Below the pieces are notes generated by a model. It was not told the origin of the DNA, did no database searches, and saw only the letters and a program-made list of their open reading frames with translations. Positions 1-8,535 of a DNA stretch of 64,000 bases are shown here, one piece after another (the first letter of the stretch is position 1; every line of letters begins with the position of its first letter). Origin of the DNA: Gemmataceae bacterium (GTDB taxonomy: Bacteria > Planctomycetota > Planctomycetia > Gemmatales > Gemmataceae). A program made the translations under genes and the position numbers. The stretch spans positions 1,069,500 through 1,133,499 of the forward strand of contig LR594585.1 in assembly GCA_901538445.1 (NCBI GenBank), read 5' to 3'.

Positions 1-1
1 T

Positions 2-271
2 CTGGGCACGCTCCAGGTCCGCTCGTACACGGGCGACACGGCGATGGACCCGAAGCACGGGCTGGGCGACCCGAAGCAGGTGTTCGTGGTCACGCTGGCG
101 AACGCGGGCGGCGGGCACCACCTGCACCTGCGGCTCGGCGGCCCGGCCGACACGAACGGCACCACGCTGTACGCCTTCACCAACCGCGTCCCCGACGGCA
201 AGCCGATCGTCACCGTCGACGCCGCCCCGTTCAAGGCGTACAAGGACGGCCCCGCCGCGTTCTCGCGGTGA
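2..271 (+). CDS. C-terminal part of a protein of unknown function (5' end outside window)
   Basis: The frame is open from the left edge and stops at 269-271, giving the last 89 residues of a longer protein. Codon use is typical of the window (G/C third positions). The visible part has short beta-strand-like segments (VFVVTLA, HHLHLRLGG, PIVTVDAAPF) and no membrane helix or catalytic motif that I recognise. A perfect 28-bp inverted repeat begins 10 nt after the stop. I cannot assign a function; a secreted or periplasmic beta-rich protein is only a guess. Confidence 0.55.
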   Translation: MGTLQVRSYTGDTAMDPKHGLGDPKQVFVVTLANAGGGHHLHLRLGGPADTNGTTLYAFTNRVPDGKPIVTVDAAPFKAYKDGPAAFSR

Positions 272-280
272 CAAGAGCCG

Positions 281-346
281 GGCGAGCGGGGGACGTGAGT
301 CCCCCGGTGGTTGAACATACCGGGGGACTCACGTCCCCCGCTCGCC
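281..346. repeat. 28-bp perfect inverted repeat, dispersed family 1
   Basis: Bases 281-308 are the exact reverse complement of 319-346, with a 10-nt loop (309-318). The arm contains the core GGGGGACGTGAGTCCCCC. Related arms with the same core occur at 8681-8763 and 14598-14675, so this is a dispersed intergenic element. There is no T-run after it, so it is not a classical terminator, although it lies between two genes and could end transcription. Confidence 0.85.
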
Positions 347-365
347 TTTCTGCCCGGGAGTTCCC

Positions 366-887
366 ATGCCACGCGAGATCGTTCACGTCGGCCGGAAGAT
401 CCGCGTCGCCGTGGACACGACGACCACCGCCGACGGTCAAACGATCCGGCGCGACGTGGTGCTCCACCCCGGTGCGGTCGTCATCCTGCCCGTCCTCGAC
501 GCCGAGCACGTCGTCCTGCTCCGCAACCACCGGTTCACGATCGACGAAACGCTCTGGGAGGTGCCCGCGGGGACCGTCGAGCCGAACGAGCCGCTGCAAA
601 CGTGCGCCGAGCGGGAGCTGGCGGAGGAGACGGGGTACACCGCGGCGAAGTGGCGGAGCCTGGGCTACCTGTACGCCTCGCCGGGCGTGCTGAACGAGAA
701 GTTGCACCTGTTCATCGCCGAAGACCTGACCGCCGGCGCGCCGCGCCCGGAGGCCGACGAGCAACTCCAGGCGGTCACGGTGCGGCTCGACGAGGCGATT
801 CGGATGTGCCTGAGCGGGGAGATCAAGGACGCGAAGACGATCACGTCGCTGCTGCTCTGGGAGCGGATGACCGGCGCGCGGCGGTAG
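366..887 (+). CDS. NUDIX hydrolase, ADP-ribose pyrophosphatase type
   Basis: This 173-residue protein carries a complete Nudix box at residues 69-91 (G69, E75, R83-E84, E87-E88, G90), the Mg-binding loop that hydrolyses nucleoside diphosphates linked to another moiety. The preceding strands (VVLHPGAVVILPVL, VVLLRNHRF) and the short N-terminal beta region resemble the ADP-ribose/nucleotide-sugar pyrophosphatase branch (NudF-like), which usually runs 180-210 residues. Substrate cannot be decided from sequence. The gene sits alone on the plus strand, and its last 47 nt overlap the 3' end of the convergent glycosyltransferase gene. Confidence 0.88.
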   Translation: MPREIVHVGRKIRVAVDTTTTADGQTIRRDVVLHPGAVVILPVLDAEHVVLLRNHRFTIDETLWEVPAGTVEPNEPLQTCAERELAEETGYTAAKWRSLGYLYASPGVLNEKLHLFIAEDLTAGAPRPEADEQLQAVTVRLDEAIRMCLSGEIKDAKTITSLLLWERMTGARR

Positions 888-1914
888 CCCGCGCCCGCAC
901 CTGCCGCCACACTTCCTTCCAGAACCCCCACGCGAACCCGAAGTGGACCGCGACGAACACGACCGGGACGCGGACCCGCACGGCCCGCGGCTTCCCCCGG
1001 CCGATCACGACGGCCGCCGCCAGCAGCACCGCGGCATAGAGGCACAGGCTCGCGGCCCACAGCGCGCCGACCGCCGGCACGACGAGCCCGAGGAGCCCGC
1101 CGAAGAGCGCGAACACGGCAAACAGGGGCGGCACCAGCGCCGGGACCGTGAGCGAGTGCGGGTGCTTGAACGCGAGCCGCGCGCGGCCCAGCCCGTACCG
1201 CGAGAGCTGGTAGAACAGCGCCCGGAAGTTGGACCGCGGCTCGTACACGATCTTCGCCTTCGGCGCGAAGTAGCACGTCAACCCTGCCTGGTGAACACGC
1301 TCGTTGAACTCGACGTCCTCGCAGGCGTCGAACGCCTCGTCGAAGAGCCCGATGCGGTGCAGCACGGCGCGGCGGTACGCGACGGCGGTGCTCTGCGGTG
1401 CCACGAACTTGGGCTGGTCCGAGAAGATGTCGGACCCGGGGTTGTGGCCGAGCCGGCTGCTCCGCGCCGCGGACACGGCCCGCTGGAAAGGCGTCGGCTC
1501 GGGCACGTCGAGCGGCTGCGGGCGGCCGAGGCAGTCGGCCCCGCTCGCCTCGAACGCCGCCGCGAGGTTCTTCAGGTAGTCGCGGTCGGGAACGTGGCAG
1601 TGGCCGTCCACGACCACGACGACGTCCTTGGTGGCGTGGCGGGCCGCGGTGTTCCGCCCGGCGGACGCGAACCGGGCCGGGTTGTACACGAGCTTGAGGT
1701 TGTCGAACTCGCCCTGGAGCCGGCGGACGACGGGGACCGTCGCGTCGGTCGAGAACCCGTCGGCGACGATCACCTCGTACCGGTCCCGCGGGAAGTCCTG
1801 GGTGAGCAGCAGCCGGAGCGTGCGCTCGATCGACCTCGCCTCGTTCCGCACCGGCACGAGCACGCTCACCGTGCAGTGGGCAGTGGGCAGTGGGCAGTGG
1901 GCAGTGAGAGACAT
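841..1914 (-). CDS. GT2 glycosyltransferase with C-terminal membrane helices (ExoA-like)
   Basis: This 357-residue protein has a GT-A fold: SVLVPVRNEARSIERTL near residue 17, a DxH metal site at 103-105 (DGHCH) and the acceptor-side ED pair E199-D200. Hydrophobic helices follow at about 257-305 and 315-332, as in ExoA-type enzymes that extend lipid-linked exopolysaccharide on the inner membrane. It is the last gene of a five-gene minus-strand operon. The ATG at 1912-1914 lies beside a heptamer repeat, so the first 14 residues (MSLTAHCPLPTAHC) are repeat-encoded. A GTG at the following TVSVLV segment could be the original start. The 3' end overlaps the NUDIX gene. Confidence 0.85.
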   Translation of the reverse strand: MSLTAHCPLPTAHCTVSVLVPVRNEARSIERTLRLLLTQDFPRDRYEVIVADGFSTDATVPVVRRLQGEFDNLKLVYNPARFASAGRNTAARHATKDVVVVVDGHCHVPDRDYLKNLAAAFEASGADCLGRPQPLDVPEPTPFQRAVSAARSSRLGHNPGSDIFSDQPKFVAPQSTAVAYRRAVLHRIGLFDEAFDACEDVEFNERVHQAGLTCYFAPKAKIVYEPRSNFRALFYQLSRYGLGRARLAFKHPHSLTVPALVPPLFAVFALFGGLLGLVVPAVGALWAASLCLYAAVLLAAAVVIGRGKPRAVRVRVPVVFVAVHFGFAWGFWKEVWRQVRARATAARRSSAPRAAAT

Positions 1915-1982
1915 TGCAACCCCCGCGGCGGCATGGGGCCGCCTTTCTGTGATCCGATCTGTCCACTGACCACTGACCACTA
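1871..1982. repeat. Heptamer arrays in inverted pair (element H1)
   Basis: The left array (1871-1910) has four tandem copies of GTGGGCA-type 7-mers. The right array (about 1961-1982) has CTGACCA-type 7-mers in the opposite sense. The roughly 50-nt spacer is unrelated to either gene. On the minus strand the element sits between the sugar transferase and the GT2 gene. One end supplies the stop codon of the former and the other end encodes the N-terminus of the latter. Confidence 0.85.
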
Positions 1983-2723
1983 TTCCGTCGGGACGCGCGG
2001 CTTGCGCTGGTACAGCTTCTTGAGGCCGAACAGCTTCAGGCCGGTGGCGAACAGGATGAACAGCGCGAGCGGGACCGAGGCGTGGCGGATGTAGAACAGG
2101 TCGTAGGCGACCTTGTTCTTGACGCTCCGCAGGCACGTGTCGGGCGGCAGGTGGACCTGCGCGAACCCGGTGATCCCCGGCTTCACCTGGTGCCGGCGGT
2201 CGTACCCCGGGACCGACTCGCGGAGCTTCGCGACGATCTCGGGCCGCTCGGGCCGCGGGCCGATCAGGCTCATGTCGCCCCGCAGCACGTTCCACAGTTG
2301 CGGCAACTCGTCGAGGTGCAGCTTGCGGTAGACGCGGCCGAGCGGGGTGATCCGGGTGTCGCCCGGGGTGCTCCACTTGGGGCCGGAGTGCCGCTCGCAG
2401 TCGTGGTACATGCTGCGGATCTTGTACAGCGTGAACACCCGGCCGTTCTTGCCGACGCGGGTCTGGCTGTAGATGGCCGGCCCGCGGGACGTGAGCCGCA
2501 CCAGGGCGACGCACGCGAGCACGACCGGCAGGAGCACGACGGCCATCGCGCCGGCGAGCACCAAGTCGGCGGCCGCCTGGGCCCGCTCCCCGACCGCCGA
2601 CCGGGTCGGGAGGGTCGGGGCGAGCGGGGCCGGGGCGGGCCGGCGGCGGGTGGTGGGTGCGGGGGTTCGCAACACGGGCCTCGGGGTCACCAGCCCGGCA
2701 ATCCGGGACGTGCGCTGGTACAT
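1980..2723 (-). CDS. Polyprenyl-phosphate sugar phosphotransferase (priming transferase)
   Basis: At 247 residues this matches the short bacterial sugar-transferase family (Pfam Bac_transf; EpsL/WcaJ C-terminal domain). It starts exopolysaccharide assembly by moving a sugar phosphate onto undecaprenyl phosphate at the inner membrane. One hydrophobic helix (about 50-75) is followed by the family signatures YSQTRVGKNGRVFTLYKIRSM, LDELPQLWNVLRGDMSLIGPRP and VKPGITGFAQV. A proline/arginine-rich N-terminus of about 45 residues is unusual. It lies 62 nt downstream of epsI and shares the operon. The TAG stop falls on the edge of heptamer element H1, so the original C-terminus may have differed by a few residues. 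Confidence 0.92.
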   Translation of the reverse strand: MYQRTSRIAGLVTPRPVLRTPAPTTRRRPAPAPLAPTLPTRSAVGERAQAAADLVLAGAMAVVLLPVVLACVALVRLTSRGPAIYSQTRVGKNGRVFTLYKIRSMYHDCERHSGPKWSTPGDTRITPLGRVYRKLHLDELPQLWNVLRGDMSLIGPRPERPEIVAKLRESVPGYDRRHQVKPGITGFAQVHLPPDTCLRSVKNKVAYDLFYIRHASVPLALFILFATGLKLFGLKKLYQRKPRVPTE

Positions 2724-2785
2724 TGAACGCGGTCCTCAGGGGCGAAAGCCATACATGGGGGCGCGGGGATCGAGTCACGGAGCGG

Positions 2786-3451
2786 TCACTTGCCGCCGCC
2801 GAACGCGGCGGAGAACTGGCCCCACGCGGCGGCCAGGAACGCCCGGGTCGGGGCGTCGTCCTCGGGCGGGCCGCCGTCGCCCGCGGGGTCGGCGAGGGGC
2901 GTGGACAGGTACAGCTTGAACAGCACCGGTACGGCGTTCAGCTGCTTGGCGAACTGCCACCGCGGGTTGTCCGGGGCGACCCAGGTGCCGGTGGTGCTCC
3001 ACGCCCACCGGATCCGGACCCGGTCCACCTTGGTCTGGGTCCTCTTCTCGAAGTCCGCCGTGTAGAACTCGGCGGTCCCGCCCCCGGGCACCTCGAACGT
3101 CTCCTTCTTCGGCCCCCGCAGGGCCCGGTACCCGCTCCCCACGTAGCACACGTCGGGGGTGTGCGTCGAGACCGACCCGGGGATGCCGCTGATGAGCGTG
3201 GTGACGCACGACTGCCCGCCCGCGGCCGAGACGTACCGCCGCGAGGTCGCGGTGCTCCGCTCGTTCGTGGGCATCTCGGTCGGCACGTCGGTCGGCTGCC
3301 AGTCGGTGTGCCGCACCTCCAGGGCGTGCAGCCGCTCGGTGAGCGCGGGGTTCGGGGCGAACACGCCCCACCGCTGGGTGACCGCGCCGTGGACCAGGGC
3401 GGCCCCGGCGACCAGCACCGCGGTGACGAGCAACATCGGGGTCTTCAGCAT
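2786..3451 (-). CDS. epsI: EpsI-family exosortase-associated protein
   Basis: This 221-residue protein begins with an N-terminal signal anchor (MLKTPMLLVTAVLVAGAALV) and an EpsI-domain-like body (DUF3485) with the family features DWQP, CVTTLISGIPGSVSTHTPDVC, and RVRIRWAWSTTGTWVAPDNPRW. EpsI proteins are encoded next to exosortases, sometimes fused to them, and act outside the membrane in polysaccharide or PEP-CTERM export; their biochemistry is poorly defined. A GAGGAG ribosome-binding site lies 5 nt upstream of the ATG. It lies between the chain-length/kinase gene and the priming transferase, with gaps of 29 and 62 nt. Confidence 0.82.
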   Translation of the reverse strand: MLKTPMLLVTAVLVAGAALVHGAVTQRWGVFAPNPALTERLHALEVRHTDWQPTDVPTEMPTNERSTATSRRYVSAAGGQSCVTTLISGIPGSVSTHTPDVCYVGSGYRALRGPKKETFEVPGGGTAEFYTADFEKRTQTKVDRVRIRWAWSTTGTWVAPDNPRWQFAKQLNAVPVLFKLYLSTPLADPAGDGGPPEDDAPTRAFLAAAWGQFSAAFGGGK

Positions 3452-3480
3452 GGTGTCTCCTCTACGGGCGAGTGCGGCGC

Positions 3481-5787
3481 TCAGCACAGCGCTTCCTGGG
3501 CGGTGGCCCCGACGTACACCACGCCGGAGTACGGGATCTCCATGGTCGCGACCCGGTCGGCGGCCCGCTTCAGGAGCGGCGACGTGGTCTCGCGGTACAG
3601 GGCGCACACCAGGACCACCTCGCACCGCCGGGCGACCTCGACCGACTCGGCCGCGGTGAGCAGCGCGTGCCCGTGGATCACGACGCAGTCGTAGGGGGCG
3701 CGGAACCGCTCCACGAGGTTCTGGAGCTGCTCGCCGGTGGCGGCCCGGCGGGCCTCGTCGGACCACCTCCCGGCCGGCAGGAAGTGGAGCCCGCTGGGCA
3801 GGTGCTGGACCCCGGCGGCCAGGTCGATCTCGGCCCGCAGGTGCTCGCACACCCCGGCCGCGTTGGGCACCCCGGCGAACGTGTGGAGCTGCGGGTCGCG
3901 GAGGTCGAAGTCCACGAGCAGCGTCTTGTACCCGCTCTGGGCCAGGCTGCTGGCGAGGCCGAACGCGGTGAACGCCTTCCCCTCCTCGCCGAGCGGGCTG
4001 GTGACGGCCACGGTCGTCGCCCCCCGGGCCAGCCACGCCTGCGACACGTGCGCCCGGAGCCGGTCCAGGGCCTCGGTCGCGGCGGTCCGCTTGGTCGCGT
4101 CGCGGCCCCCGGCCTCCTCGGGCCGGCACGGGACCACCCCGACCACCGGGAGCGGCGTCGCCGCCTTCACGTCGGCCAGCGAGCTGACCCGCTTGGACAC
4201 GGTCTCGAACCCGACCGCCCCCAGGGCCATCAGGCCGAACCCCATGAGGGCGGCCGCGACCGTGCCCAGGATCTGCTTCTTCATGTCCTTCTGGGTCGGG
4301 TTCGACCCCTGCTGGAGCACCCGCACCCGGGTCGGCGAGTTCAGCTCCATCTGGGTCGTGTAGTACTGCATCACGAGTCGCCGGTAGATGCTGTCGGTGC
4401 TCTCCGTCTGGCTGGTCTCGGGCGTGTACCCGGCGACCTCGCGGCCCCCGATGGTCACCACCTTCTCGCCCGGCGGGGGCAGGGCCGCGAGCTGCGCCTC
4501 GGCCCGCCCGAGCAGCGCCTTCACCACGTCGAACTGCTCCTGGTGCCGCTGGAGGGTGCGGATCACCTCCTCCATCTCGGCGGCCAGCTTCTGGGCCTCG
4601 GCGACGCGGCGGCCCCCGTCGAGGGCGGCCGCCCTCTCCTTGCGGACGTCCTTGAGCTTCGCCTCGTGGGCGTCCCAGGCCTGCTTGAGCGCGACCACGC
4701 CCGGCGCGTTCGGGTCCCCGGCGCGGGCGTGGAACTCGTACTTGTTGCGGGCCGCCTGGGCGTGGAGGATCTGCGTGATGACCTCCTGGTCCCTCTCGGC
4801 GGCGTCGAGCGCGGCCTGCGGGACCGGCGCGTCCTTGATCCCGTCCATCTTCTGCTGAAGGACCGCGAGCCGCCGCTTGTTGTCGTTGATGCTCAGCGGG
4901 AGCCGCTCCAGCTCGCCGCGGAGCGACTCGACCTTGCCCATGAGCGCCCGCGGGTCCACCTTCGACGGGTCGAGCGGCGCCGGGGCCGCGGGCGCGACCG
5001 GGGCGCCGCCGCCCTGGGGGGCGAGCGGCGGCAGCTGGGCCGCGGGGGTGGGCGGGAGCAGGTTCGGCACGTCGGTGCCGCCGGCCGGCTTCACCCCCCC
5101 GTCGGCCCGCGGCCGCGGCGCGGCGAACCGCTCCAGTTGCTTCTTCATGTCCGTCATCGCCTCTTCGATCTGCGACACGAACAGCCGCTTCTCCTGCACG
5201 TCCTTCTGCACGACCTCCTTCATGAACGCGGCCTGGACCGCGTCCACGATCCGCTTGGCGTCGGCCGGCTCGTGGCTCTTGAACGTGACCCGGATCACCT
5301 CGGACCCGTCCTGCCAGCTCACCAGCAGCTCCTCGTCGAGGAACTTGATCGGGTCCTTCTGGGCCTTGATCGTGGGCAGGTCCTTGATGTCCCGGAGCGC
5401 GGCGTTGAGGACGAACTCGGACTTGATGAGGGCCGACGTCGTCTTCAGGTACGTCACGAAGTCGGTCCGGGCCTGGTTCGGGCTGTTCGCGTTGGCGACC
5501 GTCGGCGGGACCGACTGCACCTGGAACAGCGCGTACGACTCGAACTTGCTGGCGAGGAGCCCCCACGCGGCGAACGCGCCGCCGCCGCCGATGAGGGCGC
5601 CGCAGAACACGATCATGAGCCAGTGGAGCCGGAGGTACGTCAGCACCCGGAGCCCGTTGGCCTCCTCGGGCCTCGGGCCGGCCCGGCCGGGGGCGGGCCG
5701 CGGGGCCGCGGGCCGTGGGGGCGCGGCGGGGGTGCCGGTCGCCGGGGTCGCGTGCGTGTGTGGGGGCATGTCCGTACCCGAGTCCAT
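3481..5787 (-). CDS. Wzz/GumC chain-length protein with degenerate BY-kinase domain
   Basis: This 768-residue protein has two membrane helices (about 55-78 and 505-530) around a long coiled-coil periplasmic part, and then a cytoplasmic ParA/MinD-like domain. The layout is that of polysaccharide co-polymerases fused to bacterial tyrosine kinases, which control chain length of exported polysaccharide. The Walker A' motif (LLVDFDLRDP) is intact. The P-loop reads SPLGEEGKAFTAF rather than the usual GEGKS/T, and the Walker B position reads CVVIHGHALL with no Asp. There is no C-terminal tyrosine cluster. Autokinase activity is therefore doubtful; a structural or regulatory role is my inference. Confidence 0.82.
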   Translation of the reverse strand: MDSGTDMPPHTHATPATGTPAAPPRPAAPRPAPGRAGPRPEEANGLRVLTYLRLHWLMIVFCGALIGGGGAFAAWGLLASKFESYALFQVQSVPPTVANANSPNQARTDFVTYLKTTSALIKSEFVLNAALRDIKDLPTIKAQKDPIKFLDEELLVSWQDGSEVIRVTFKSHEPADAKRIVDAVQAAFMKEVVQKDVQEKRLFVSQIEEAMTDMKKQLERFAAPRPRADGGVKPAGGTDVPNLLPPTPAAQLPPLAPQGGGAPVAPAAPAPLDPSKVDPRALMGKVESLRGELERLPLSINDNKRRLAVLQQKMDGIKDAPVPQAALDAAERDQEVITQILHAQAARNKYEFHARAGDPNAPGVVALKQAWDAHEAKLKDVRKERAAALDGGRRVAEAQKLAAEMEEVIRTLQRHQEQFDVVKALLGRAEAQLAALPPPGEKVVTIGGREVAGYTPETSQTESTDSIYRRLVMQYYTTQMELNSPTRVRVLQQGSNPTQKDMKKQILGTVAAALMGFGLMALGAVGFETVSKRVSSLADVKAATPLPVVGVVPCRPEEAGGRDATKRTAATEALDRLRAHVSQAWLARGATTVAVTSPLGEEGKAFTAFGLASSLAQSGYKTLLVDFDLRDPQLHTFAGVPNAAGVCEHLRAEIDLAAGVQHLPSGLHFLPAGRWSDEARRAATGEQLQNLVERFRAPYDCVVIHGHALLTAAESVEVARRCEVVLVCALYRETTSPLLKRAADRVATMEIPYSGVVYVGATAQEALC

Positions 5788-5829
5788 TCAGGGAACGAAA
5801 CCGTGGTTCGAGCGGGGGCGCGTGGGGCG

Positions 5830-6798
5830 TCAGGCCGGCACGGGGCTCAGCCCGCGGTCGGCGGCGACGCGGACCCGGTCCGGCCCGGCGACCGGGGGCA
5901 CCGGCGTCGGGGCCGCGCGGGGCGGCTCGGGGGCGACCACCAGCCGGGTGAGCACCCACAGCTCCAGCGCCAGCAGGGCGAGCCCGACCGGCATCATGAG
6001 CCACCCGTGGAAGTCGTGCAGGAACTCGGTCGTCGCCTTGTTCGTGAACACCACGTAGCTCATCCCGGTGGCAGTGATCCGGAGCACGTTCGCGGCGACC
6101 GCGATGGGGACGATGCCGAGGACGATCATGAACTTCTCGAACCGGGTCCGGTCCATCATCACGACCGCGCCGACCGAGAACGCCGCGAACGTCATCAGCA
6201 TCTTGAGCCCGCTGCACGCGTCCACGACCCCGAGGCGGACCTCGTCGATCAGGATCAGGTTCCCGTCCCGCAGGGCCGGCTGGCCGAGGGTCTGGAGGAA
6301 GAACGTGCTGCACACGGTCGCGGTGGTCTTGAGCGGCTGGCCCACGTTCCGCTCCAGCTCGTAGGGGAGCGGGACCATGAACACGAGGAACCCGATCGCC
6401 GGGCCGGTCCGCTTCAGGAGCGGCCACCCGCCCGCGGCCAGGACCACGGCGGTGACCGACACCAGCAGCGAGGCCGCGTCGAGCTGGTGGAACAGCATGC
6501 TCCCCGCGACCACCCGCATCGCGAGCGCGGCCAGGAGGAGCACGGTGCCGAGGACCGGCAGCGGCCTCGGGGTGTACCCGCCGGCCCGCCACGCGCGGCG
6601 GATCAGGTACGCGGAGAAGAACGGTACGAGGAGCCCGTGCGAGTACTGCGGGTCGTTGAGCCACTTGTCCGCGAACACGCCCAGCATCGGCAGGTACGCC
6701 CAGACGAGCAGCGCGCCGAGGGCGGCGAGGGGCCACGCCCTGGCCGCGGGGGCGACGGGGGCGGAGGTGTTCGGCGCGTCCGTGGTGGAGATCGACAT
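5830..6798 (-). CDS. xrt: Exosortase (transpeptidase for PEP-CTERM proteins)
   Basis: This polytopic membrane protein of 322 residues from the chosen ATG has about eight hydrophobic helices and carries the three exosortase catalytic residues: Cys195 in VDACSGLKM, Arg240 in ANVLRITATG and His264 in HDFHGWLMMP. Exosortases cut C-terminal PEP-CTERM anchors and are usually encoded with exopolysaccharide genes, as here. It is the first gene of the five-gene operon. The frame is open 126 nt further upstream, but that stretch is low-complexity and lacks homologous features. A PEP-CTERM protein is encoded at 36123-36620. Confidence 0.9.
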   Translation of the reverse strand: MSISTTDAPNTSAPVAPAARAWPLAALGALLVWAYLPMLGVFADKWLNDPQYSHGLLVPFFSAYLIRRAWRAGGYTPRPLPVLGTVLLLAALAMRVVAGSMLFHQLDAASLLVSVTAVVLAAGGWPLLKRTGPAIGFLVFMVPLPYELERNVGQPLKTTATVCSTFFLQTLGQPALRDGNLILIDEVRLGVVDACSGLKMLMTFAAFSVGAVVMMDRTRFEKFMIVLGIVPIAVAANVLRITATGMSYVVFTNKATTEFLHDFHGWLMMPVGLALLALELWVLTRLVVAPEPPRAAPTPVPPVAGPDRVRVAADRGLSPVPA

Positions 6799-7012
6799 CC
6801 GTGTCCCTGGTTCGAGCGCGGGCGACTGACGTCCCGGGGCTGGGGCCGAGGTCGATCCGTGACCCGCCGCCCCCGACCGCGCGGATTGTTGCCCAACCTC
6901 CGAACACCGGTCAACCCCAACCACCGGCGTTTTCGCCGCGGGCGGTTCGGGCTACCGCCGGCGGCCCGTTCGGGGCTACAACGGGGCCGTGCTCCGCCCC
7001 CCGGTGGCCCCA

Positions 7013-7822
7013 ATGTCCTACACCGTCGCGCTCGACGCCTACCACGGCCCGCTCGACCTGCTCCTCTACCTCGTCCGCAAGCACGAGGTGGACGTGCTCG
7101 ACATCCCCATCGCGCAGATCGCCGAGCGGTTCGTGGAGCACGTCCAGGCCGTGCGGCACGTGGACATCGAGTACGCGGGCGACTTCCTCGTCATGGTCGC
7201 CACCCTGATGGACATCAAGAGCCGGATGCTCCTCCCGGCGGACGACGGGGCCGACGCCGAGGGGCCGCAGGGCGACCCGCGGCGCGAGCTGGTCCGCCAG
7301 CTCCTGGAGTACCGCAAGTTCAAGGACGCGGCCGCGGCGCTGGAGGGGCGGGCCGAGGAGCAGGGGACGCGGGTGCCGCGGTCGGAGCTGCCCGAGCCCG
7401 CCGCAGCGGCCGGGCCGGTCGTGAAGCCGGTCGAACTGTGGGACCTGGTCAGCGCGTTCGCCCGGCTCATGCGGGAGACGCAGTCGCTCCAGGCCGCGAC
7501 GATCGCGGTGGACGACACCCCGCAGCACGTCCACGAGGAGCAGATCCTCGCCCGGGTGCGGGCCGCGGGCCGGGTGCGGTTCCTCGACGTGTTCGCCCCG
7601 CCCCACTTCAAGGCGAAGCTGATCGGCATCTTCCTGGCCGTGCTGGAACTCGTCCGGCACCACGGGGTCGGCCTGGAACTGGGCGACGCCGACACCGACA
7701 TCTGGCTGGTGGCGCGGCCCGGAGCGGGTCACGGGGCGGGCGGGGAGGCGGGCGAAGAGGGCGAGACGGGCACCCCGGGCGGCGCGTCGGCCGCGTCCCC
7801 GGCGTCGGACCCCTTGTCGTGA
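7013..7822 (+). CDS. scpA: Segregation and condensation protein A
   Basis: The product is 269 residues. It starts with the family signature YTVALDAYHGPLDLLLYLVRKHEVDVLDIPIAQI and continues with EYAGDFLVMVATLMDIKSRMLLP. ScpA is the kleisin that joins ScpB and the SMC ATPase in chromosome condensation. The C-terminal winged-helix part (FLDVFAPPHFKAKLIGIFLAVLELVRH) is present. A Gly/Ala-rich tail after residue 240 is extra, and it is encoded by the 94 nt that also encode, antisense, the C-terminus of the DedA protein. The ATG at 7013 is preferred to a GTG 24 nt upstream because family members begin right at this motif. No scpB is adjacent. Confidence 0.93.
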   Translation: MSYTVALDAYHGPLDLLLYLVRKHEVDVLDIPIAQIAERFVEHVQAVRHVDIEYAGDFLVMVATLMDIKSRMLLPADDGADAEGPQGDPRRELVRQLLEYRKFKDAAAALEGRAEEQGTRVPRSELPEPAAAAGPVVKPVELWDLVSAFARLMRETQSLQAATIAVDDTPQHVHEEQILARVRAAGRVRFLDVFAPPHFKAKLIGIFLAVLELVRHHGVGLELGDADTDIWLVARPGAGHGAGGEAGEEGETGTPGGASAASPASDPLS

Positions 7823-8535
7823 AGGTGCCGGCCGGTGACCGCTTCGGCGACCGACTCGATGGCGTTCTCGATCGCGTGGGCCGGCTTGGCGATGATCGCG
7901 GGCACCTGGGCGTCGCCGGTCGGCACGTGCCGGGCCAGCAGGTACTTGTAGATGAGCGCCCCGGCGACCGCGGCGAGCAGGTGGCTCATCACCAGCGACT
8001 TGTACGTGTTCACCTCGTTGACCAGCACCATGATCTGGTCCGTGGCCCAGTACGCGGTCCAGAACATGAGGTTCACGAGCGGGATCGCGTAGATCGCGTC
8101 GGCGAGGACGAACTGCCAGAACGGGAGCCGGACGCTCCCGGCCACGACGAACACCCACCCGCGGATCCCGGGCAGGAGCCGGACCCCGAGGAGGATCTTG
8201 ACCCCGTGGTCCCGGAACCCCTGCTCGATCGTGGCCCGCTTCTCGGGGGTCAGGAGCCGCCGCTCGACCCACCTGGTGTGGAGGATCCGCTTCCCCCACT
8301 TCCGGCCGATCGTGTACAGCACGATGTCGCCGATGACCGCGCCGACGATGACCGTCGGCAGCATGAGCCACCACCGGATCCGGGCCGGGTTGTCGCGGTC
8401 GTTGGCGAAGTCCGAGTCGGAGTGCCCGCACAGTACCCCGGCCCCGATCACCGGCAGCTCCTCCGGCACGGGCATGACGGTGGTGGACAGCACCAGCGCC
8501 AGGAAGATGTCGAGGTAGCTGTTGGACGTTACCAT
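7729..8535 (-). CDS. DedA-family membrane protein (SNARE-associated/VTT domain)
   Basis: This 268-residue integral membrane protein has the DedA/VTT signature: a re-entrant region with VMPVPEELPVIGAG, the glycine-rich IVGAVIGDIVLYTIGRKWGKR and the second half with FRDHGVKILLGVRLLPGIRGWVFVVAGS. DedA proteins act as lipid scramblases/flippases, including for undecaprenyl phosphate, which would suit the polysaccharide genes nearby. The ATG at 8535 is chosen because the 186 nt of open frame upstream are arginine-rich and run into a dispersed inverted repeat. A hydrophilic tail after residue 230 overlaps the scpA 3' end on the other strand. Confidence 0.86.
   Translation of the reverse strand: MVTSNSYLDIFLALVLSTTVMPVPEELPVIGAGVLCGHSDSDFANDRDNPARIRWWLMLPTVIVGAVIGDIVLYTIGRKWGKRILHTRWVERRLLTPEKRATIEQGFRDHGVKILLGVRLLPGIRGWVFVVAGSVRLPFWQFVLADAIYAIPLVNLMFWTAYWATDQIMVLVNEVNTYKSLVMSHLLAAVAGALIYKYLLARHVPTGDAQVPAIIAKPAHAIENAIESVAEAVTGRHLHDKGSDAGDAADAPPGVPVSPSSPASPPAP

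Noticed and set aside
1868-1983. Tandem 7-mers considered as a CRISPR array.
   Set aside because: Units are 7 nt with no unique spacers between them; repeats are contiguous and inverted in the second half.
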